A DNA stretch of 64,000 bases from Neisseriales bacterium. GTDB taxonomy: Bacteria > Pseudomonadota > Gammaproteobacteria > Burkholderiales > UBA11063. Of this stretch, positions 17,930 to 27,554 are shown piece by piece. The stretch's first letter is position 1; each line of letters starts with the position of its first letter. The notes below the pieces were generated by a model, which was not told where the DNA came from, did no database searches, and saw only the letters and a program-made list of their open reading frames with translations. Both the position numbers and the translations under genes were made by a program. Where the stretch lies: assembly GCA_008017155.1 (NCBI GenBank), contig SSGX01000043.1, positions 16,121 through 80,120 of the forward strand, in the 5' to 3' direction.

Positions 17930-19615
17930 TTATACCCCAAAAAATTCAGCGGGATTAGATAAACGTGATAACGCTTCACCAACCAGCACACCATCATAGC
18001 CAAGATTAATTGCAGCTAACGCTTGTTCTCTGGTTTTAAGTCCAGACTCAGCCACTTTCACCTTATCCGCTGGGATTAGCTCGATTAACTCAGCAAATTT
18101 ATCCGCATGCATACTAAAATCATTCAGATCACGTTGATTTACCCCGATCACATCCGCTTCTGCCTGTAGAGCGATTTCAAGTTCGCTAGCATCATGTACT
18201 TCAACCAGGACTTCTAAGCCAAAACTATGTGCAATCCTCGCCATTTCGATAGTGTTTTCTTTTAGTACATGCACGATTAGCAAAATCACATCCGCGCCAG
18301 CCTCGGCAGCTTCGGCAATTTGCGGCGGTGTTAGCATAAAATCCTTGCATAATATTGGTACTGGAGTATCTTTTAACCCAGCAACTACATTACGTAAATC
18401 ATTCATCGTACCATTAAAGCCAGCATCAGTTAATACCGAAATCGCAGCAGCACCGATTGATACATAATGTTTTGCTCGCTGGACTGGATCACCGATGTCC
18501 GCAATATGCCCGGCTGACGGAGAAGCGCGTTTGATCTCGCTAATTACCGCAAATGGTTTAGCCAATAATGCCGCTTTCATACTTTTACGTTTTTGTGGTG
18601 CTTGATATTTACGTGCAACGATTTGCTGTAATTTATTTAGCTTGATAATATCGCCTTCTTTTATTCTTGCGGATGCTCTTTTTACACCTTCAGCGATAGA
18701 AGCAGCCTTACCATAAACAAATAAAGCAGCAGCAGCATTTAAGACTAAACTATCCGTTGCCCCAGTTCTTTCACCATTTAGCGTGCGAATCAGCATCTGG
18801 GCATTATACATCCGTTCACCACCAGCAAGATCCGCCAAACTCGCTTTAGCCAAGCCAAGCTCTTCTGGATTAATCGTAAAATCAGAAACTCCATCGCGGG
18901 TAACCAATTTAGCATTTATAGTACCGAGTGTACTTAATTCATCTAAGCCATTAGCATGAAACACTAGTGATTTGCTAGTACCAAGTTTATGTAAAACTTC
19001 AGCAATTATTGCAACATACTTCTGGCTATAGACGCCGAGTATCAGGTGCTCACGCCCAGCCGGATTTAGTAATGGTCCAAGTAAGTTAAATAAAGTTGGT
19101 ATTGCCAATTTTTTGCGAACTGGCGATAAATTTCGTAATACTGGATAATAATTAGGCGCAAAACAGAATAAAAAATTACGGTTGGCTAATTCTTCAGAAA
19201 ATTTATTTTCTGGCAAATTCAGGTTATAACCAAGCTCACTTAACACATCAGCCGAACCGCATTTGGAGGACATAGCCCGATTTCCATGCTTAATAACTGG
19301 AATACCGCAAGCAGCCGTAAGTAGTGAACCACCGGTAGAGATATTTAACGTCCCAGCGCGATCACCACCAGTTCCAACTATATCTACAAATCGATCCAAT
19401 AATTTTATTTTACGTCCAGTTTCACTAATCGCCTGATGAAACCCCAGTAATTCAGTCGCAGTTTCGCCTTTGGCACTAAGTAAGCTTAATAATGCTCCAG
19501 CTTCAACCTGTTCAACGTTATCAGATAGCAATTCTTTACCCGCCTTGTAACTTTCATCAAAAGTAAGATTCTCACCAGCAGTTAGTTTTATTAGGTATTT
19601 ATTTAACTTTAGCAT
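17930..19615 (-). CDS. trpDC: Fused anthranilate phosphoribosyltransferase / indole-3-glycerol phosphate synthase
   Basis: A 561-residue chain carrying the second and fourth steps of Trp synthesis. TrpD (about 1-320) shows DIVGTGGDRAGTLNIS (79-94), KHGNRAMSSKCGSADVLSELG and PTLFNLLGPLLNPA. TrpC (about 325-561) shows VISEIKRASPSAG, LTDAGFNG, PILCKDF, IGVNQRDL and VAESGL, which include the catalytic Glu and Lys residues. A TTG five codons upstream is possible, but the ATG at 19615 with GGAA nine bases before it is preferred. It overlaps trpG by 17 bases. The fusion order D-C is less usual than the enteric TrpG-D and TrpC-F fusions. Confidence 0.94.
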   Translation of the reverse strand: MLKLNKYLIKLTAGENLTFDESYKAGKELLSDNVEQVEAGALLSLLSAKGETATELLGFHQAISETGRKIKLLDRFVDIVGTGGDRAGTLNISTGGSLLTAACGIPVIKHGNRAMSSKCGSADVLSELGYNLNLPENKFSEELANRNFLFCFAPNYYPVLRNLSPVRKKLAIPTLFNLLGPLLNPAGREHLILGVYSQKYVAIIAEVLHKLGTSKSLVFHANGLDELSTLGTINAKLVTRDGVSDFTINPEELGLAKASLADLAGGERMYNAQMLIRTLNGERTGATDSLVLNAAAALFVYGKAASIAEGVKRASARIKEGDIIKLNKLQQIVARKYQAPQKRKSMKAALLAKPFAVISEIKRASPSAGHIADIGDPVQRAKHYVSIGAAAISVLTDAGFNGTMNDLRNVVAGLKDTPVPILCKDFMLTPPQIAEAAEAGADVILLIVHVLKENTIEMARIAHSFGLEVLVEVHDASELEIALQAEADVIGVNQRDLNDFSMHADKFAELIELIPADKVKVAESGLKTREQALAAINLGYDGVLVGEALSRLSNPAEFFGV

Positions 19616-20183
19616 TACATATTTCCACAAAATTATTGATTATCTGCTGACCTTCTGGCGTAAGTATTGATTCTGGATGAAATTGCACCCCATATATTGG
19701 ATATTCGCGGTGACTAAGTGCCATAATATTACCATCAACATCTTCAGCTTCAACCGACAACACATTTGGTAAGTCATTCTTTTTGACAACTAATGAATGA
19801 TAGCGTGCAGCCTGAAATGGTAAATGAACACGAGAAAATAATTTATTTCGATTATGAAAAATCAAGCTTGATTTACCATGCATAACCTTATCAGCAAGAT
19901 CAACTGTCCCACCAAATGCAGCACCGATTGCCTGATGTCCAAGACATACACCAAATATCGGAATTTTATGCCCAAGTTTTTGAATTACTTCAATACAGAT
20001 TCCGGCATCAGTCGGATGCCCCGGACCAGGAGATAAGACGATACCCTGTAAATTCTTTAATTCTTCAATTTCTTTGATACTGATTGCATCATTTCTGACA
20101 ACTTTAACATCTGCTCCAGCAATAACAAATCCCTGATAGAGATTGTAGGTAAAACTGTCATAATTATCGATTAGTAATATCAT
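19599..20183 (-). CDS. trpG: Anthranilate synthase glutamine amidotransferase component
   Basis: Supplies ammonia from glutamine to TrpE. The 194-residue class I amidotransferase has the opening LLIDNYDSFTYNLYQ, the oxyanion strand LSPGPGHP, the nucleophile Cys in FGVCLGHQAIG and the His-Glu pair in QFHPESILTPEG. It overlaps trpE by four bases (ATGA type) and trpDC by 17. It may also serve folate (PabA) synthesis in organisms with one copy, which cannot be judged here. Confidence 0.95.
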   Translation of the reverse strand: MILLIDNYDSFTYNLYQGFVIAGADVKVVRNDAISIKEIEELKNLQGIVLSPGPGHPTDAGICIEVIQKLGHKIPIFGVCLGHQAIGAAFGGTVDLADKVMHGKSSLIFHNRNKLFSRVHLPFQAARYHSLVVKKNDLPNVLSVEAEDVDGNIMALSHREYPIYGVQFHPESILTPEGQQIINNFVEICNAKVK

Positions 20184-21532
20184 AGCGTACCTTTCAGGGC
20201 TAATTCTATACTTGCCATTGCACCGCGTGCTTTAAGATAGGTTTCTTCAACTTCTTTTTCTGGGACTGAATCATAAACAATTCCGGCACCAGTTCTTACT
20301 TCAACTGTTGAACCATGTTTAAAAATCGTCCGAATCGTAATCGCACTAGTCAGATTACCAGATTCATCAACTATCATAACTGCGCCACCATATGCACCAC
20401 GTCTGGTTGCTTCAAGCTCATCAATAATCTCCATTGCCCGAATTTTTGGTGCGCCAGATAAAGTACCTGCTGGCAACACAGATTTTAAAACATCAAACGA
20501 GTTATATTTCGAATCCATTTGTCCAACTACATGCGAAACGATATGGCTTACATGCGAGTAGGTTTTTACATTTTTAAATTTGGTAACACTTACCGTACCG
20601 GGTTTTGCCATTGCTCCAACATCATTACGGGCTAAATCTACCAACATGATATGTTCTGAAGTTTCCTTCGGGTCATTAAGTAGTTTATTTATATCATCGC
20701 CTTTTTTACAGGTACCGGCAATTGGCACCGTTTCAATTACACCATCTTTTACCCCAACCAATAACTCAGGTGAAGCACCAATTATTGAAAAATCAGCCTC
20801 TTCAAATAAAAATAAATATGGCGTTGGATTAAGTTTACGTAATGCGCGATATAAGGCAAATGAACTGATATTTATATCAGCACTAAATGTCCGTGATAAT
20901 ACCACCTGAAAAATATCGCCCTGACGGATATATTCTTTGGCTCGTTTTACCTTATCAGCAAATTCAGCATCACTAACATCAGGTTCAAGAGTAATCATTT
21001 TTTGTGGATGTGTAACTGGTAAGCCATTTATCGAAAAGAGTTTTTGTACTACTTGATTTAATTCCTCTTCGCTTCCTTCATGTTTGATTACCAATTTTTG
21101 GGCTTGATGGTCAAAGCTAATCACAGTTTTATAGATTCTAAAGAAGAAATCTGGTACGGCTTTGGGAGGATGCCTATCTGGCAATTTTTCTTTTACCCTT
21201 ACCCCATCATAAGTAACAAAACCGAAAGACTTACGCCCAACTGTAAATTCAGGCAATAGTAAGTATGGATCAATTGAATGATTTACTGTATTACCTGCAA
21301 AATCAATATGCACGTCCATACCTCTAGCACTAAACGTAGCCAGTGGATTAATACCGATAAACGATGCCTTACCGTAGCCTTCATCATAAGCTGATTCCAT
21401 CATGGTACTACCAGCACCACCAACCGCAGCATAAGCCAGAATTGGCGTCATGGTATCGTAATCAAGTTCTCTGGTTAAAAATTGCCGATTACTAAAGGCA
21501 GCATCCAGATTTTTATCATTAAATAAACTCAT
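20180..21532 (-). CDS. trpE: Anthranilate synthase component I
   Basis: Converts chorismate and ammonia to anthranilate, the first committed step to tryptophan. The 450-residue protein carries the chorismate-binding core: HIMLVDLARNDVGAMAKPG, GTLSGAPKIRAMEIIDELE, RTGAGIVYDSVPEKEVEET. The N-terminal MMESAYDE matches the LLES feedback motif whose Ser contacts tryptophan, so feedback inhibition is probably kept. AGGA stands seven bases before the ATG. It is the first gene of the operon, with a strong promoter about 110 bases upstream. Confidence 0.95.
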   Translation of the reverse strand: MSLFNDKNLDAAFSNRQFLTRELDYDTMTPILAYAAVGGAGSTMMESAYDEGYGKASFIGINPLATFSARGMDVHIDFAGNTVNHSIDPYLLLPEFTVGRKSFGFVTYDGVRVKEKLPDRHPPKAVPDFFFRIYKTVISFDHQAQKLVIKHEGSEEELNQVVQKLFSINGLPVTHPQKMITLEPDVSDAEFADKVKRAKEYIRQGDIFQVVLSRTFSADINISSFALYRALRKLNPTPYLFLFEEADFSIIGASPELLVGVKDGVIETVPIAGTCKKGDDINKLLNDPKETSEHIMLVDLARNDVGAMAKPGTVSVTKFKNVKTYSHVSHIVSHVVGQMDSKYNSFDVLKSVLPAGTLSGAPKIRAMEIIDELEATRRGAYGGAVMIVDESGNLTSAITIRTIFKHGSTVEVRTGAGIVYDSVPEKEVEETYLKARGAMASIELALKGTL

Positions 21533-21641
21533 ATTATGTCCTATTGGGGCTTTATTTTATAACTGCATTATTATATCTCAACCACCCACTAATTAGATGT
21601 CTGATTGAATTAAGAAAGAATAGTTTTTACTCTGTAATGAC

Positions 21642-21673
21642 GTAATGATACATCATTACAAAATATTTGTCAA
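21642..21673 (-). promoter_or_regulatory. Promoter and overlapping palindromic operator of the trp operon
   Basis: Read on the minus strand, a perfect TTGACA (21668-21673) is followed after exactly 17 bases by TATCAT (21645-21650). A perfect 8+8 base palindrome, GTAATGAT-GT-ATCATTAC (21642-21659), covers the -10 box, and a further TCATTACA half-site lies just downstream. That layout suits a repressor blocking RNA polymerase. The palindrome does not match the enteric TrpR site. The roughly 105-base leader has no Trp-rich peptide. Confidence 0.75.
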
Positions 21674-21777
21674 GAATAGAATAATTTTTTAGAAAACTGA
21701 TATTTGACTATAACCAATAAATGTCATCAAAAATTAAGAAAGTGTAAATATTACTAAGATCCTTTAAAGCTTAATAG

Positions 21778-23163
21778 TTAATACCAACCAGTCAGATAAA
21801 AAACCCCAATAGCAACAAAAACCGCAAGAGTTTTAATAATGGTTATTACAAAAATATCTTTATATGCTTCTTTATGAGTTAAACCCGTCACTGCCAGAAG
21901 TGTTATCACTGCACCATTATGAGGTAAAGTATCCATTCCGCCGGACGCCATCGAAGCAATCCGATGTAAGACCTCTAATGGAATATGTAGCTGGTCTGCC
22001 ATATTAATAAACTGGCTTGACATTGTTGCTAGTGCAATACTCATGCCGCCTGATGCTGAACCAGTTATACCTGCTAGCGTAGTTACTGTAATTGCCTCAT
22101 TAACCAACGGATTTGGGATTTTTTCTAGACTAGCAGCGATTGCAGTAAACCCAGGTAATAAGGCAATAACTGCACCAAAACCATATTCGGAAGCCGTATT
22201 TAATGAAGCAAGTAATGCACCACCAACTGCGGCTTTGCTTCCTTCAGCAAAATTACGCAACACTCTTCTAAATGCAAAAATAAATACCGTTAAGATTCCA
22301 GTTATTAATGCTAGTTCCACTGCCCAGATGGCAATTAGCTTACCACTTTCGACGATGATCGGCTTAGATCCCAGTGAAATAGTAAATTCTTTGCCGTAAT
22401 AAAAAGGAATCAATCGAGTGAAAATCAGATTACTGATACCAACAACTAATAATGGCAAGATTGCAACTAGTGGATTAATATTTAATTCTTCATTTGGCGT
22501 TGCTGGCTCGTTTAGTAGTTTAACTCCGTAACCTTCTTTCGCATTTATGGCAAATTTACGACAGTGATTAAGATATAAAAGTCCACAAATTAAAATAAAA
22601 ACACTACCAATCACTCCAAGAATCGGTGCCGCCCAAGTAGTTGTATTAAAAAATGTAGTTGGGATAATATTTTGGATCTGTGGTGTGCCGGGTAATGAAT
22701 CCATCGTAAAAGTAAACGCGCCAAGGGCAATTGTTGCTGGTATTAAGCGCTTTGGAATCTCACCAGCTTTAAATAGCTCACTGGCAAACGGATAGACGGC
22801 AAAGACTACTACAAATAATGATACTCCGCCATAGGTTAGAATTGCACAGACTACGACTATTGCGAGGATTGAGCGCTCTTTACCGATTAGTCCGATTGCT
22901 GCTTTGACAATTGCTTTGGAAAACCCTGAGAGTTCAATAACCTTACCAAAAATAGCACCAAGAACAAAAACTGGAAAATATAACTTAATGAAATCCACCA
23001 TCTTAGGCATAAAGACCCCGGAAAATACCGGAGCAACCAGCTTAGGTTCAGTAATCAGCACTGCTAATAAAGCTGCAATTGGGGCAAATAAAATTACGCT
23101 ATAGCCACGATAAGCAATGAACATTAGAAAAACCAGAGCAAAAGTAACGATTAGGATGCTCAT
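21778..23163 (-). CDS. GntP-family permease (gluconate/hydroxy acid:H+ symporter type)
   Basis: A 461-residue inner-membrane transporter with about 12 hydrophobic segments. It has the family's Gly-rich TYGGVSLFVVVFAVYPFA, TMDSLPGTPQIQNIIP and the late segment ASMASGGMDTLPHNGAVIT, a signature of this group. Substrates of relatives include gluconate, D-serine and beta-hydroxybutyrate; the version with the SGGMDTLPHNGA motif resembles hydroxybutyrate-type permeases. It lies alone between the trp operon and maeB. Substrate assignment is uncertain. Confidence 0.82.
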   Translation of the reverse strand: MSILIVTFALVFLMFIAYRGYSVILFAPIAALLAVLITEPKLVAPVFSGVFMPKMVDFIKLYFPVFVLGAIFGKVIELSGFSKAIVKAAIGLIGKERSILAIVVVCAILTYGGVSLFVVVFAVYPFASELFKAGEIPKRLIPATIALGAFTFTMDSLPGTPQIQNIIPTTFFNTTTWAAPILGVIGSVFILICGLLYLNHCRKFAINAKEGYGVKLLNEPATPNEELNINPLVAILPLLVVGISNLIFTRLIPFYYGKEFTISLGSKPIIVESGKLIAIWAVELALITGILTVFIFAFRRVLRNFAEGSKAAVGGALLASLNTASEYGFGAVIALLPGFTAIAASLEKIPNPLVNEAITVTTLAGITGSASGGMSIALATMSSQFINMADQLHIPLEVLHRIASMASGGMDTLPHNGAVITLLAVTGLTHKEAYKDIFVITIIKTLAVFVAIGVFYLTGWY

Positions 23164-23264
23164 AATATTGCCTCTTGATAGATCTTAAAACTTACTTACC
23201 CGCTAGCTTGGGGATTATTCTAAGTGTATATGTTTTATTCGAACTTTAAAAAAGATTAATCAGT

Positions 23265-23289
23265 AAATAAAAAAGGTGCACTAGGCACC
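23265..23289 (-). terminator. Rho-independent terminator of maeB
   Basis: On the minus strand, AGGTGC (23289-23284) pairs with GCACCT (23278-23273) around a five-base loop and runs into six T's. It begins eight bases after the maeB stop. Confidence 0.8.
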
Positions 23290-23296
23290 TCTTTTA

Positions 23297-25588
23297 TTAT
23301 TTATTTTGAGCTTCAACGCAAGCTAATGCCACCATATTTACAATCCTTCTGACTGTAGAAATAGGACTTAAAATATGTGCTGGTTTATTCATTCCCATCA
23401 GGATTGGGCCAACGGTTACACCATCAGAAGAAGATACCCGCATTAAATTATACGAAATACTTGCTGCTTCAATATTTGGCATAACTAGTAAATTAGCCGG
23501 ACCAACCAGTGGAGAATCTGGAATTGTACGATTTCTGATATCTGGAATCATCGCTGCATCAGCATGCATTTCACCATCGATCATCAAATCTGGTTCGCGC
23601 GCCTGTACCATTTCCAGTACTTTACGCATTTTTATTGCACTTGGAGATTCCATATGTGAGCCAAAACTACTATGTGATACCAATGCAACACGAGGCTGTA
23701 AGCCAAAATGACGGATGATTTTAGCCCCCATTTGTGTGATTTCAGCCAATTCTTCAGCATTTGGATTTTCATTTACATGAGTATCGGTGATAAATAAGCT
23801 ACTTTCTTGTAGAATCAATGCGTTCATTGCCGCAGAAATTTTACCTGGATTATCATAGCCAATCACATCGCGAATAATTTCAAAATGATTCCGGTATTTA
23901 CCAACCAGTCCACAGATCATAGCATCAGCATCGCCATTAAGTATCAGCATTGACCCAATTAGAGTATGGCGGGTTAACATATGATCACGAGCTGTATCTT
24001 CAGTGATACCTTTACGTTTCATCATTTGATAATAACGCTGCCATAGTGATTTATAGCGATGATCATTTTCGATATTTACCAATTCAAAATGGACACCAGC
24101 CTCAATTTTTAATCCAAGTTTTTGGATTCGTTTTTCAATCACGAATGGACGCCCAATTAGGATTGGCTTCGCTAATTTAAGTTCGTTGATTTCAGATACT
24201 GCTAATAATGCACGCTCCTCTTCACCTTCACATAAGATTATGCGTTGAGGTTTAATTTTTGCTGCATTCATTACCGGACGCATGAACATGCTTGAACGGT
24301 AAATATATTTATTTAATCCTTGGGTGTAAGCAGCAAAATCATTGATATTGCGAGTTGCAACCCCACTTTCCATAGCTGCTTTAGCAACTGCAGGAGCAAT
24401 AACTTGAATCAAACGTGGATCTAGTGGTTTTGGAATCAGATATTCACGACCAAAACGTAGTTCCTGTCCACCGTAAGCTTTAGCAACGACCTCATTTGGT
24501 TCTAATGTTGCCAGTTCAGCAATTGCATTTACTGTTGCAATTTTCATAGCTTCATTGATTGCAGTTGCACCAACATCTAATGCACCACGGAAAATATAAG
24601 GGAAGCAGAGCGCATTATTTACTTGATTAGGAAAATCACTACGACCTGTAGCCATAATTGCATCAGGACGAACTTCACGTACTAATTCTGGCATAATTTC
24701 TGGCGTTGGATTCGCTAAGGCAAAAACTAGCGGGTCACGCGCCATTTTCTTAATCATTTCCTGCGTTGCTGTACCAGGACCTGACAATCCAAGAAAGATA
24801 TCTGCATTTTCCATCGCATCTTCAAGCGTACGATAGTGTGTAGTTTGGCAATATTGTTGTTTCGAAGCATCTAATTTACCTTCACGTTCGCTATGGATAA
24901 CCCCTTTGGAATCGCAAACATAAATATTTTTCTTGGAAGCACCAAGGCTTACCAATAAATTAAGACAAGCGATTGCCGCTGCACCAGCTCCGGAAACAAC
25001 GATTTTTACATCTTCAATCTTTTTATTGACAATTTTAAGACCATTGATTGTACCAGCGGCTACAACGATTGCTGTACCATGTTGATCATCATGAAATACT
25101 GGAATTGCCAGGCGCTCTTTAAGCCTGCGTTCAATTTCAAAACACTCAGGTGCTTTGATATCTTCAAGATTAATACCACCAAAAGTTGGTTCTAAGGCAG
25201 CTACTACCTCAACAAATTTATCAATATCAGTTTCGTTAACTTCAATATCAAATACATCTATCCCGGCAAATTTCTTGAATAAGATTCCTTTACCTTCCAT
25301 TACTGGTTTTCCAGCTAGAGCTCCAATATTACCAAGCCCTAGAACTGCAGTTCCATTACTGATTACTGCTACTAGGTTACCTTTATTGGTATATTCATAT
25401 GCGTTAGCCGGATCTTTTTCTATTTCCAGACATGGAGCAGCTACTCCAGGAGAGTATGCTAGCGATAAATCACGCTGGGTTGCAACAGGTTTGGTGGATA
25501 CAACCTGCGTTTTTCCAGGTTTTGGTGAACGGTGATATTCTAGTGCATCTTTGGTCAGTTGTTCGGGTAATTGAAACTTTTCACTCAT
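23297..25588 (-). CDS. maeB: NADP-dependent malic enzyme (malic enzyme-phosphotransacetylase fusion)
   Basis: Decarboxylates malate to pyruvate with NADP reduction. The 763 residues form the long two-domain type. The malic enzyme domain (about 1-430) has [46 protein letters not shown] and the Rossmann loop [13 protein letters not shown]. The phosphotransacetylase-like domain (about 430-763) has [11 protein letters not shown] and the late [13 protein letters not shown]. In E. coli MaeB the second domain is regulatory, responding to acetyl-CoA. GGAG is nine bases before the ATG, and a terminator follows directly. Confidence 0.95.
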   Translation of the reverse strand: MSEKFQLPEQLTKDALEYHRSPKPGKTQVVSTKPVATQRDLSLAYSPGVAAPCLEIEKDPANAYEYTNKGNLVAVISNGTAVLGLGNIGALAGKPVMEGKGILFKKFAGIDVFDIEVNETDIDKFVEVVAALEPTFGGINLEDIKAPECFEIERRLKERLAIPVFHDDQHGTAIVVAAGTINGLKIVNKKIEDVKIVVSGAGAAAIACLNLLVSLGASKKNIYVCDSKGVIHSEREGKLDASKQQYCQTTHYRTLEDAMENADIFLGLSGPGTATQEMIKKMARDPLVFALANPTPEIMPELVREVRPDAIMATGRSDFPNQVNNALCFPYIFRGALDVGATAINEAMKIATVNAIAELATLEPNEVVAKAYGGQELRFGREYLIPKPLDPRLIQVIAPAVAKAAMESGVATRNINDFAAYTQGLNKYIYRSSMFMRPVMNAAKIKPQRIILCEGEEERALLAVSEINELKLAKPILIGRPFVIEKRIQKLGLKIEAGVHFELVNIENDHRYKSLWQRYYQMMKRKGITEDTARDHMLTRHTLIGSMLILNGDADAMICGLVGKYRNHFEIIRDVIGYDNPGKISAAMNALILQESSLFITDTHVNENPNAEELAEITQMGAKIIRHFGLQPRVALVSHSSFGSHMESPSAIKMRKVLEMVQAREPDLMIDGEMHADAAMIPDIRNRTIPDSPLVGPANLLVMPNIEAASISYNLMRVSSSDGVTVGPILMGMNKPAHILSPISTVRRIVNMVALACVEAQNK

Positions 25589-25697
25589 ATATGTGCTCCA
25601 AAAGCAAAATTACAAAATAGTTTTTAGCAATGTATTTTACTATGCCTCAAATTTGTCTCTTACTAATTCAATACTGCGCCGCAATATTTACCCAAAA

Positions 25698-25727
25698 TTG
25701 ACCCGAATCTCTTATATTTGTTATAAT
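25698..25727 (+). promoter_or_regulatory. Sigma70-like promoter in the maeB-transporter gap
   Basis: TTGACC (25698-25703) and a perfect TATAAT (25722-25727) are 18 bases apart. The start point would fall in the palindrome CTTACA-g-TGTAAG (25734-25746), which could be an operator. The first feature downstream is the short reading frame at 25859. Confidence 0.55.
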
Positions 25728-25858
25728 AGTCGCCTTACAGTGTAAGAACTATACTGTAAATTACTATTGCTCTAATTTTTTAGAAGGATCATTTTCGTTC
25801 ATTTGTATCAAATAAAAATACTAATGAAATTGCTAAACTAATGAAGAGGGTTTAAATT

Positions 25859-25978
25859 ATGTTAAACTATACCAAACGCAAAATTCTTAAATATATTGAA
25901 ATCAATAATCCTAATTCAACTTATCTTGAGCTTGTTGCTCTTATCTATTTCTCTGAAATATACCTAATCAATACGTAG
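25859..25978 (+). CDS. Possible 39-residue small protein
   Basis: The frame begins MLNYTKRKILKYIEINN and ends YLINT. GAGGG sits nine bases before the ATG and a good promoter lies 130 bases upstream, which is more support than random. The helical, Lys/Ile/Leu-rich make-up resembles the first helices of a winged-helix regulator, so it may be a truncated regulator or a small unrelated peptide. I do not recognise it, and it could be fortuitous in such AT-rich DNA. Confidence 0.35.
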   Translation: MLNYTKRKILKYIEINNPNSTYLELVALIYFSEIYLINT

Positions 25979-26261
25979 TCTAATTTTTCTACATTACAAT
26001 TTTGAGAATATTTGCCGTCATTACAAATGATTTTAATTATTATTTGATTCTTTGACGCATTCAGTCTAATCTGTAATTATCTTATATCTGCTGTAATTTT
26101 AGATTTATTATTACTCTGTAGTTGTATTTATATGCAAGTTTGATAATTTAATCATTAATTATTAGCATACTAAAAATGACTATTCGTGAATTTACTTAGT
26201 TAGTGAGTTACGAATTATTTAAATTTCATCTGTAAGCATCTTGCAGAAGAAAGGATTAGAA

Positions 26262-27554
26262 ATGTTTAGGAAATTTCTTAACCGAAATGGTTTAACTAGT
26301 GAAATGTCAGATTTTATTAAATCTTCATTTGGAAATATTATTGAATGGTATGATTTTACCATTTATGGGCTTTTTGCTTTACAGATTGCTAAAAGTTTTT
26401 TCCCCAATGACAACCGACTTATTTCATTGATGCTTATTTTTGCAACGTTTGCTATAGGTTTTTTAGCTAGACCGCTAGGTTCGCTTATTTTTGGTATCTT
26501 GGGCGATAACTATGGTAAGTCATATGCAGTTAATCTCTCTATTTGGCTTATGGCGATACCAACAATGCTAATTGGTATTTTACCTTCATATCAGCAAATT
26601 GGTATTTTGGCACCAATATTACTTATCATACTACGTATTTGTCAAGGAATCTCAGCAGGTGGGCAATTCTCTGGTTTAATCACGATTGCTTTTGAAAAAT
26701 ACCGTTCTAATAGTTCTTTACTTGTAAGCTTAGTTTATTCGATTTCAGTGATGGGGTGCTTTGCTGCCTCCTTAATTGGTTATTTATCAATCACCATTAT
26801 TAGTCTATTTACTCCCGAGTCGCTATTTATTAAGTCGCTTATTTGGCGGATTCCATTTATTTTAAGCATTGTTTTATTCTATTTTTATCATAAAATGGTA
26901 CCGCATATTGAAAAAGAATCTGTAGTAAAGAAAATTAGTTTCAAATTTACTGATATTCTAAAAGAACAGCCTTCGACATTTTTTTGCATGCTTGCTTTAA
27001 GTCTATCAACTGGTATGATCTATTATACTTTATTTACCTATCTTGTTACCTATATGCAATTACATGCAGGATTAAGTAAGCAAATGGCATTTTTTGTTAT
27101 GAATGGTATTTTAGCTCTTTCAGTAATACTTTATCCAACTTTTGGCTACTTGGCAAATAATTCAGTAAATCGTGTGAGAGTAGCACGAATCTATAGTTTA
27201 TGCTTATTAGTTATGGCAGCTTTATTTAATCTACATCTACTGAATCAATTCTACGGATTATTAAGCATCATTCTTATGGTAGTTTTCTTTTGTGCTGTGA
27301 CATCATATACAACGAGTTATTTTGCTGAAGTTTTTGCAAAAAAATATCGGATGACTGCTTGCTCGCTTAGTTTTAATGGCGGGATGTCAATTGCAGGTTG
27401 TGCTCCGTTACTTGCTGAGTTGTTTAGTTCAAAATCAAGTTTGGGTCTATCATTTTTTATCATGATTATTACTTGTCTTATGCTTGTTAGTTTGTCCATT
27501 TTGAGTAAAATAATCAAACCCAAAGTAGTTCTGGTGCCTCATCATGCAAAGTAA
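26262..27554 (+). CDS. MFS transporter, metabolite:H+ symporter (ProP/KgtP-like)
   Basis: A 430-residue inner-membrane symporter with about 12 helices. The N-terminal SSFGNIIEWYDFTIYGLFAL is the MHS signature, followed by ARPLGSLIFGILGDNYGKSY (motif A) and RICQGISAGGQFSG. Relatives move proline/betaine, citrate, alpha-ketoglutarate or shikimate with protons; the substrate here is unknown. AAGGA seven bases before the ATG fixes the start over a TTG seven codons upstream. Its last 11 bases overlap the outer-membrane gene, so the two are probably made together. Confidence 0.85.
   Translation: MFRKFLNRNGLTSEMSDFIKSSFGNIIEWYDFTIYGLFALQIAKSFFPNDNRLISLMLIFATFAIGFLARPLGSLIFGILGDNYGKSYAVNLSIWLMAIPTMLIGILPSYQQIGILAPILLIILRICQGISAGGQFSGLITIAFEKYRSNSSLLVSLVYSISVMGCFAASLIGYLSITIISLFTPESLFIKSLIWRIPFILSIVLFYFYHKMVPHIEKESVVKKISFKFTDILKEQPSTFFCMLALSLSTGMIYYTLFTYLVTYMQLHAGLSKQMAFFVMNGILALSVILYPTFGYLANNSVNRVRVARIYSLCLLVMAALFNLHLLNQFYGLLSIILMVVFFCAVTSYTTSYFAEVFAKKYRMTACSLSFNGGMSIAGCAPLLAELFSSKSSLGLSFFIMIITCLMLVSLSILSKIIKPKVVLVPHHAK

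Larger units (their letters stand above)
25589..26261. other. Long intergenic region between maeB and the MHS transporter
   Basis: About 670 very AT-rich bases between divergent genes. It contains a plus-strand promoter (25698-25727), an odd palindrome CTTACA-g-TGTAAG at 25734-25746 right at the expected transcript start, and one short reading frame (25859-25978). From 25979 to 26240 I see only AT-rich sequence with no clear RNA fold, repeat or gene, though it must hold the maeB and transporter promoters. Confidence 0.5.

Noticed and set aside
21533..21638. Possible trp attenuator in the leader of trpE
   Set aside because: No ATG-initiated peptide with consecutive Trp codons and no terminator/antiterminator pair could be found; GTGGGTGGT reads without a usable start.
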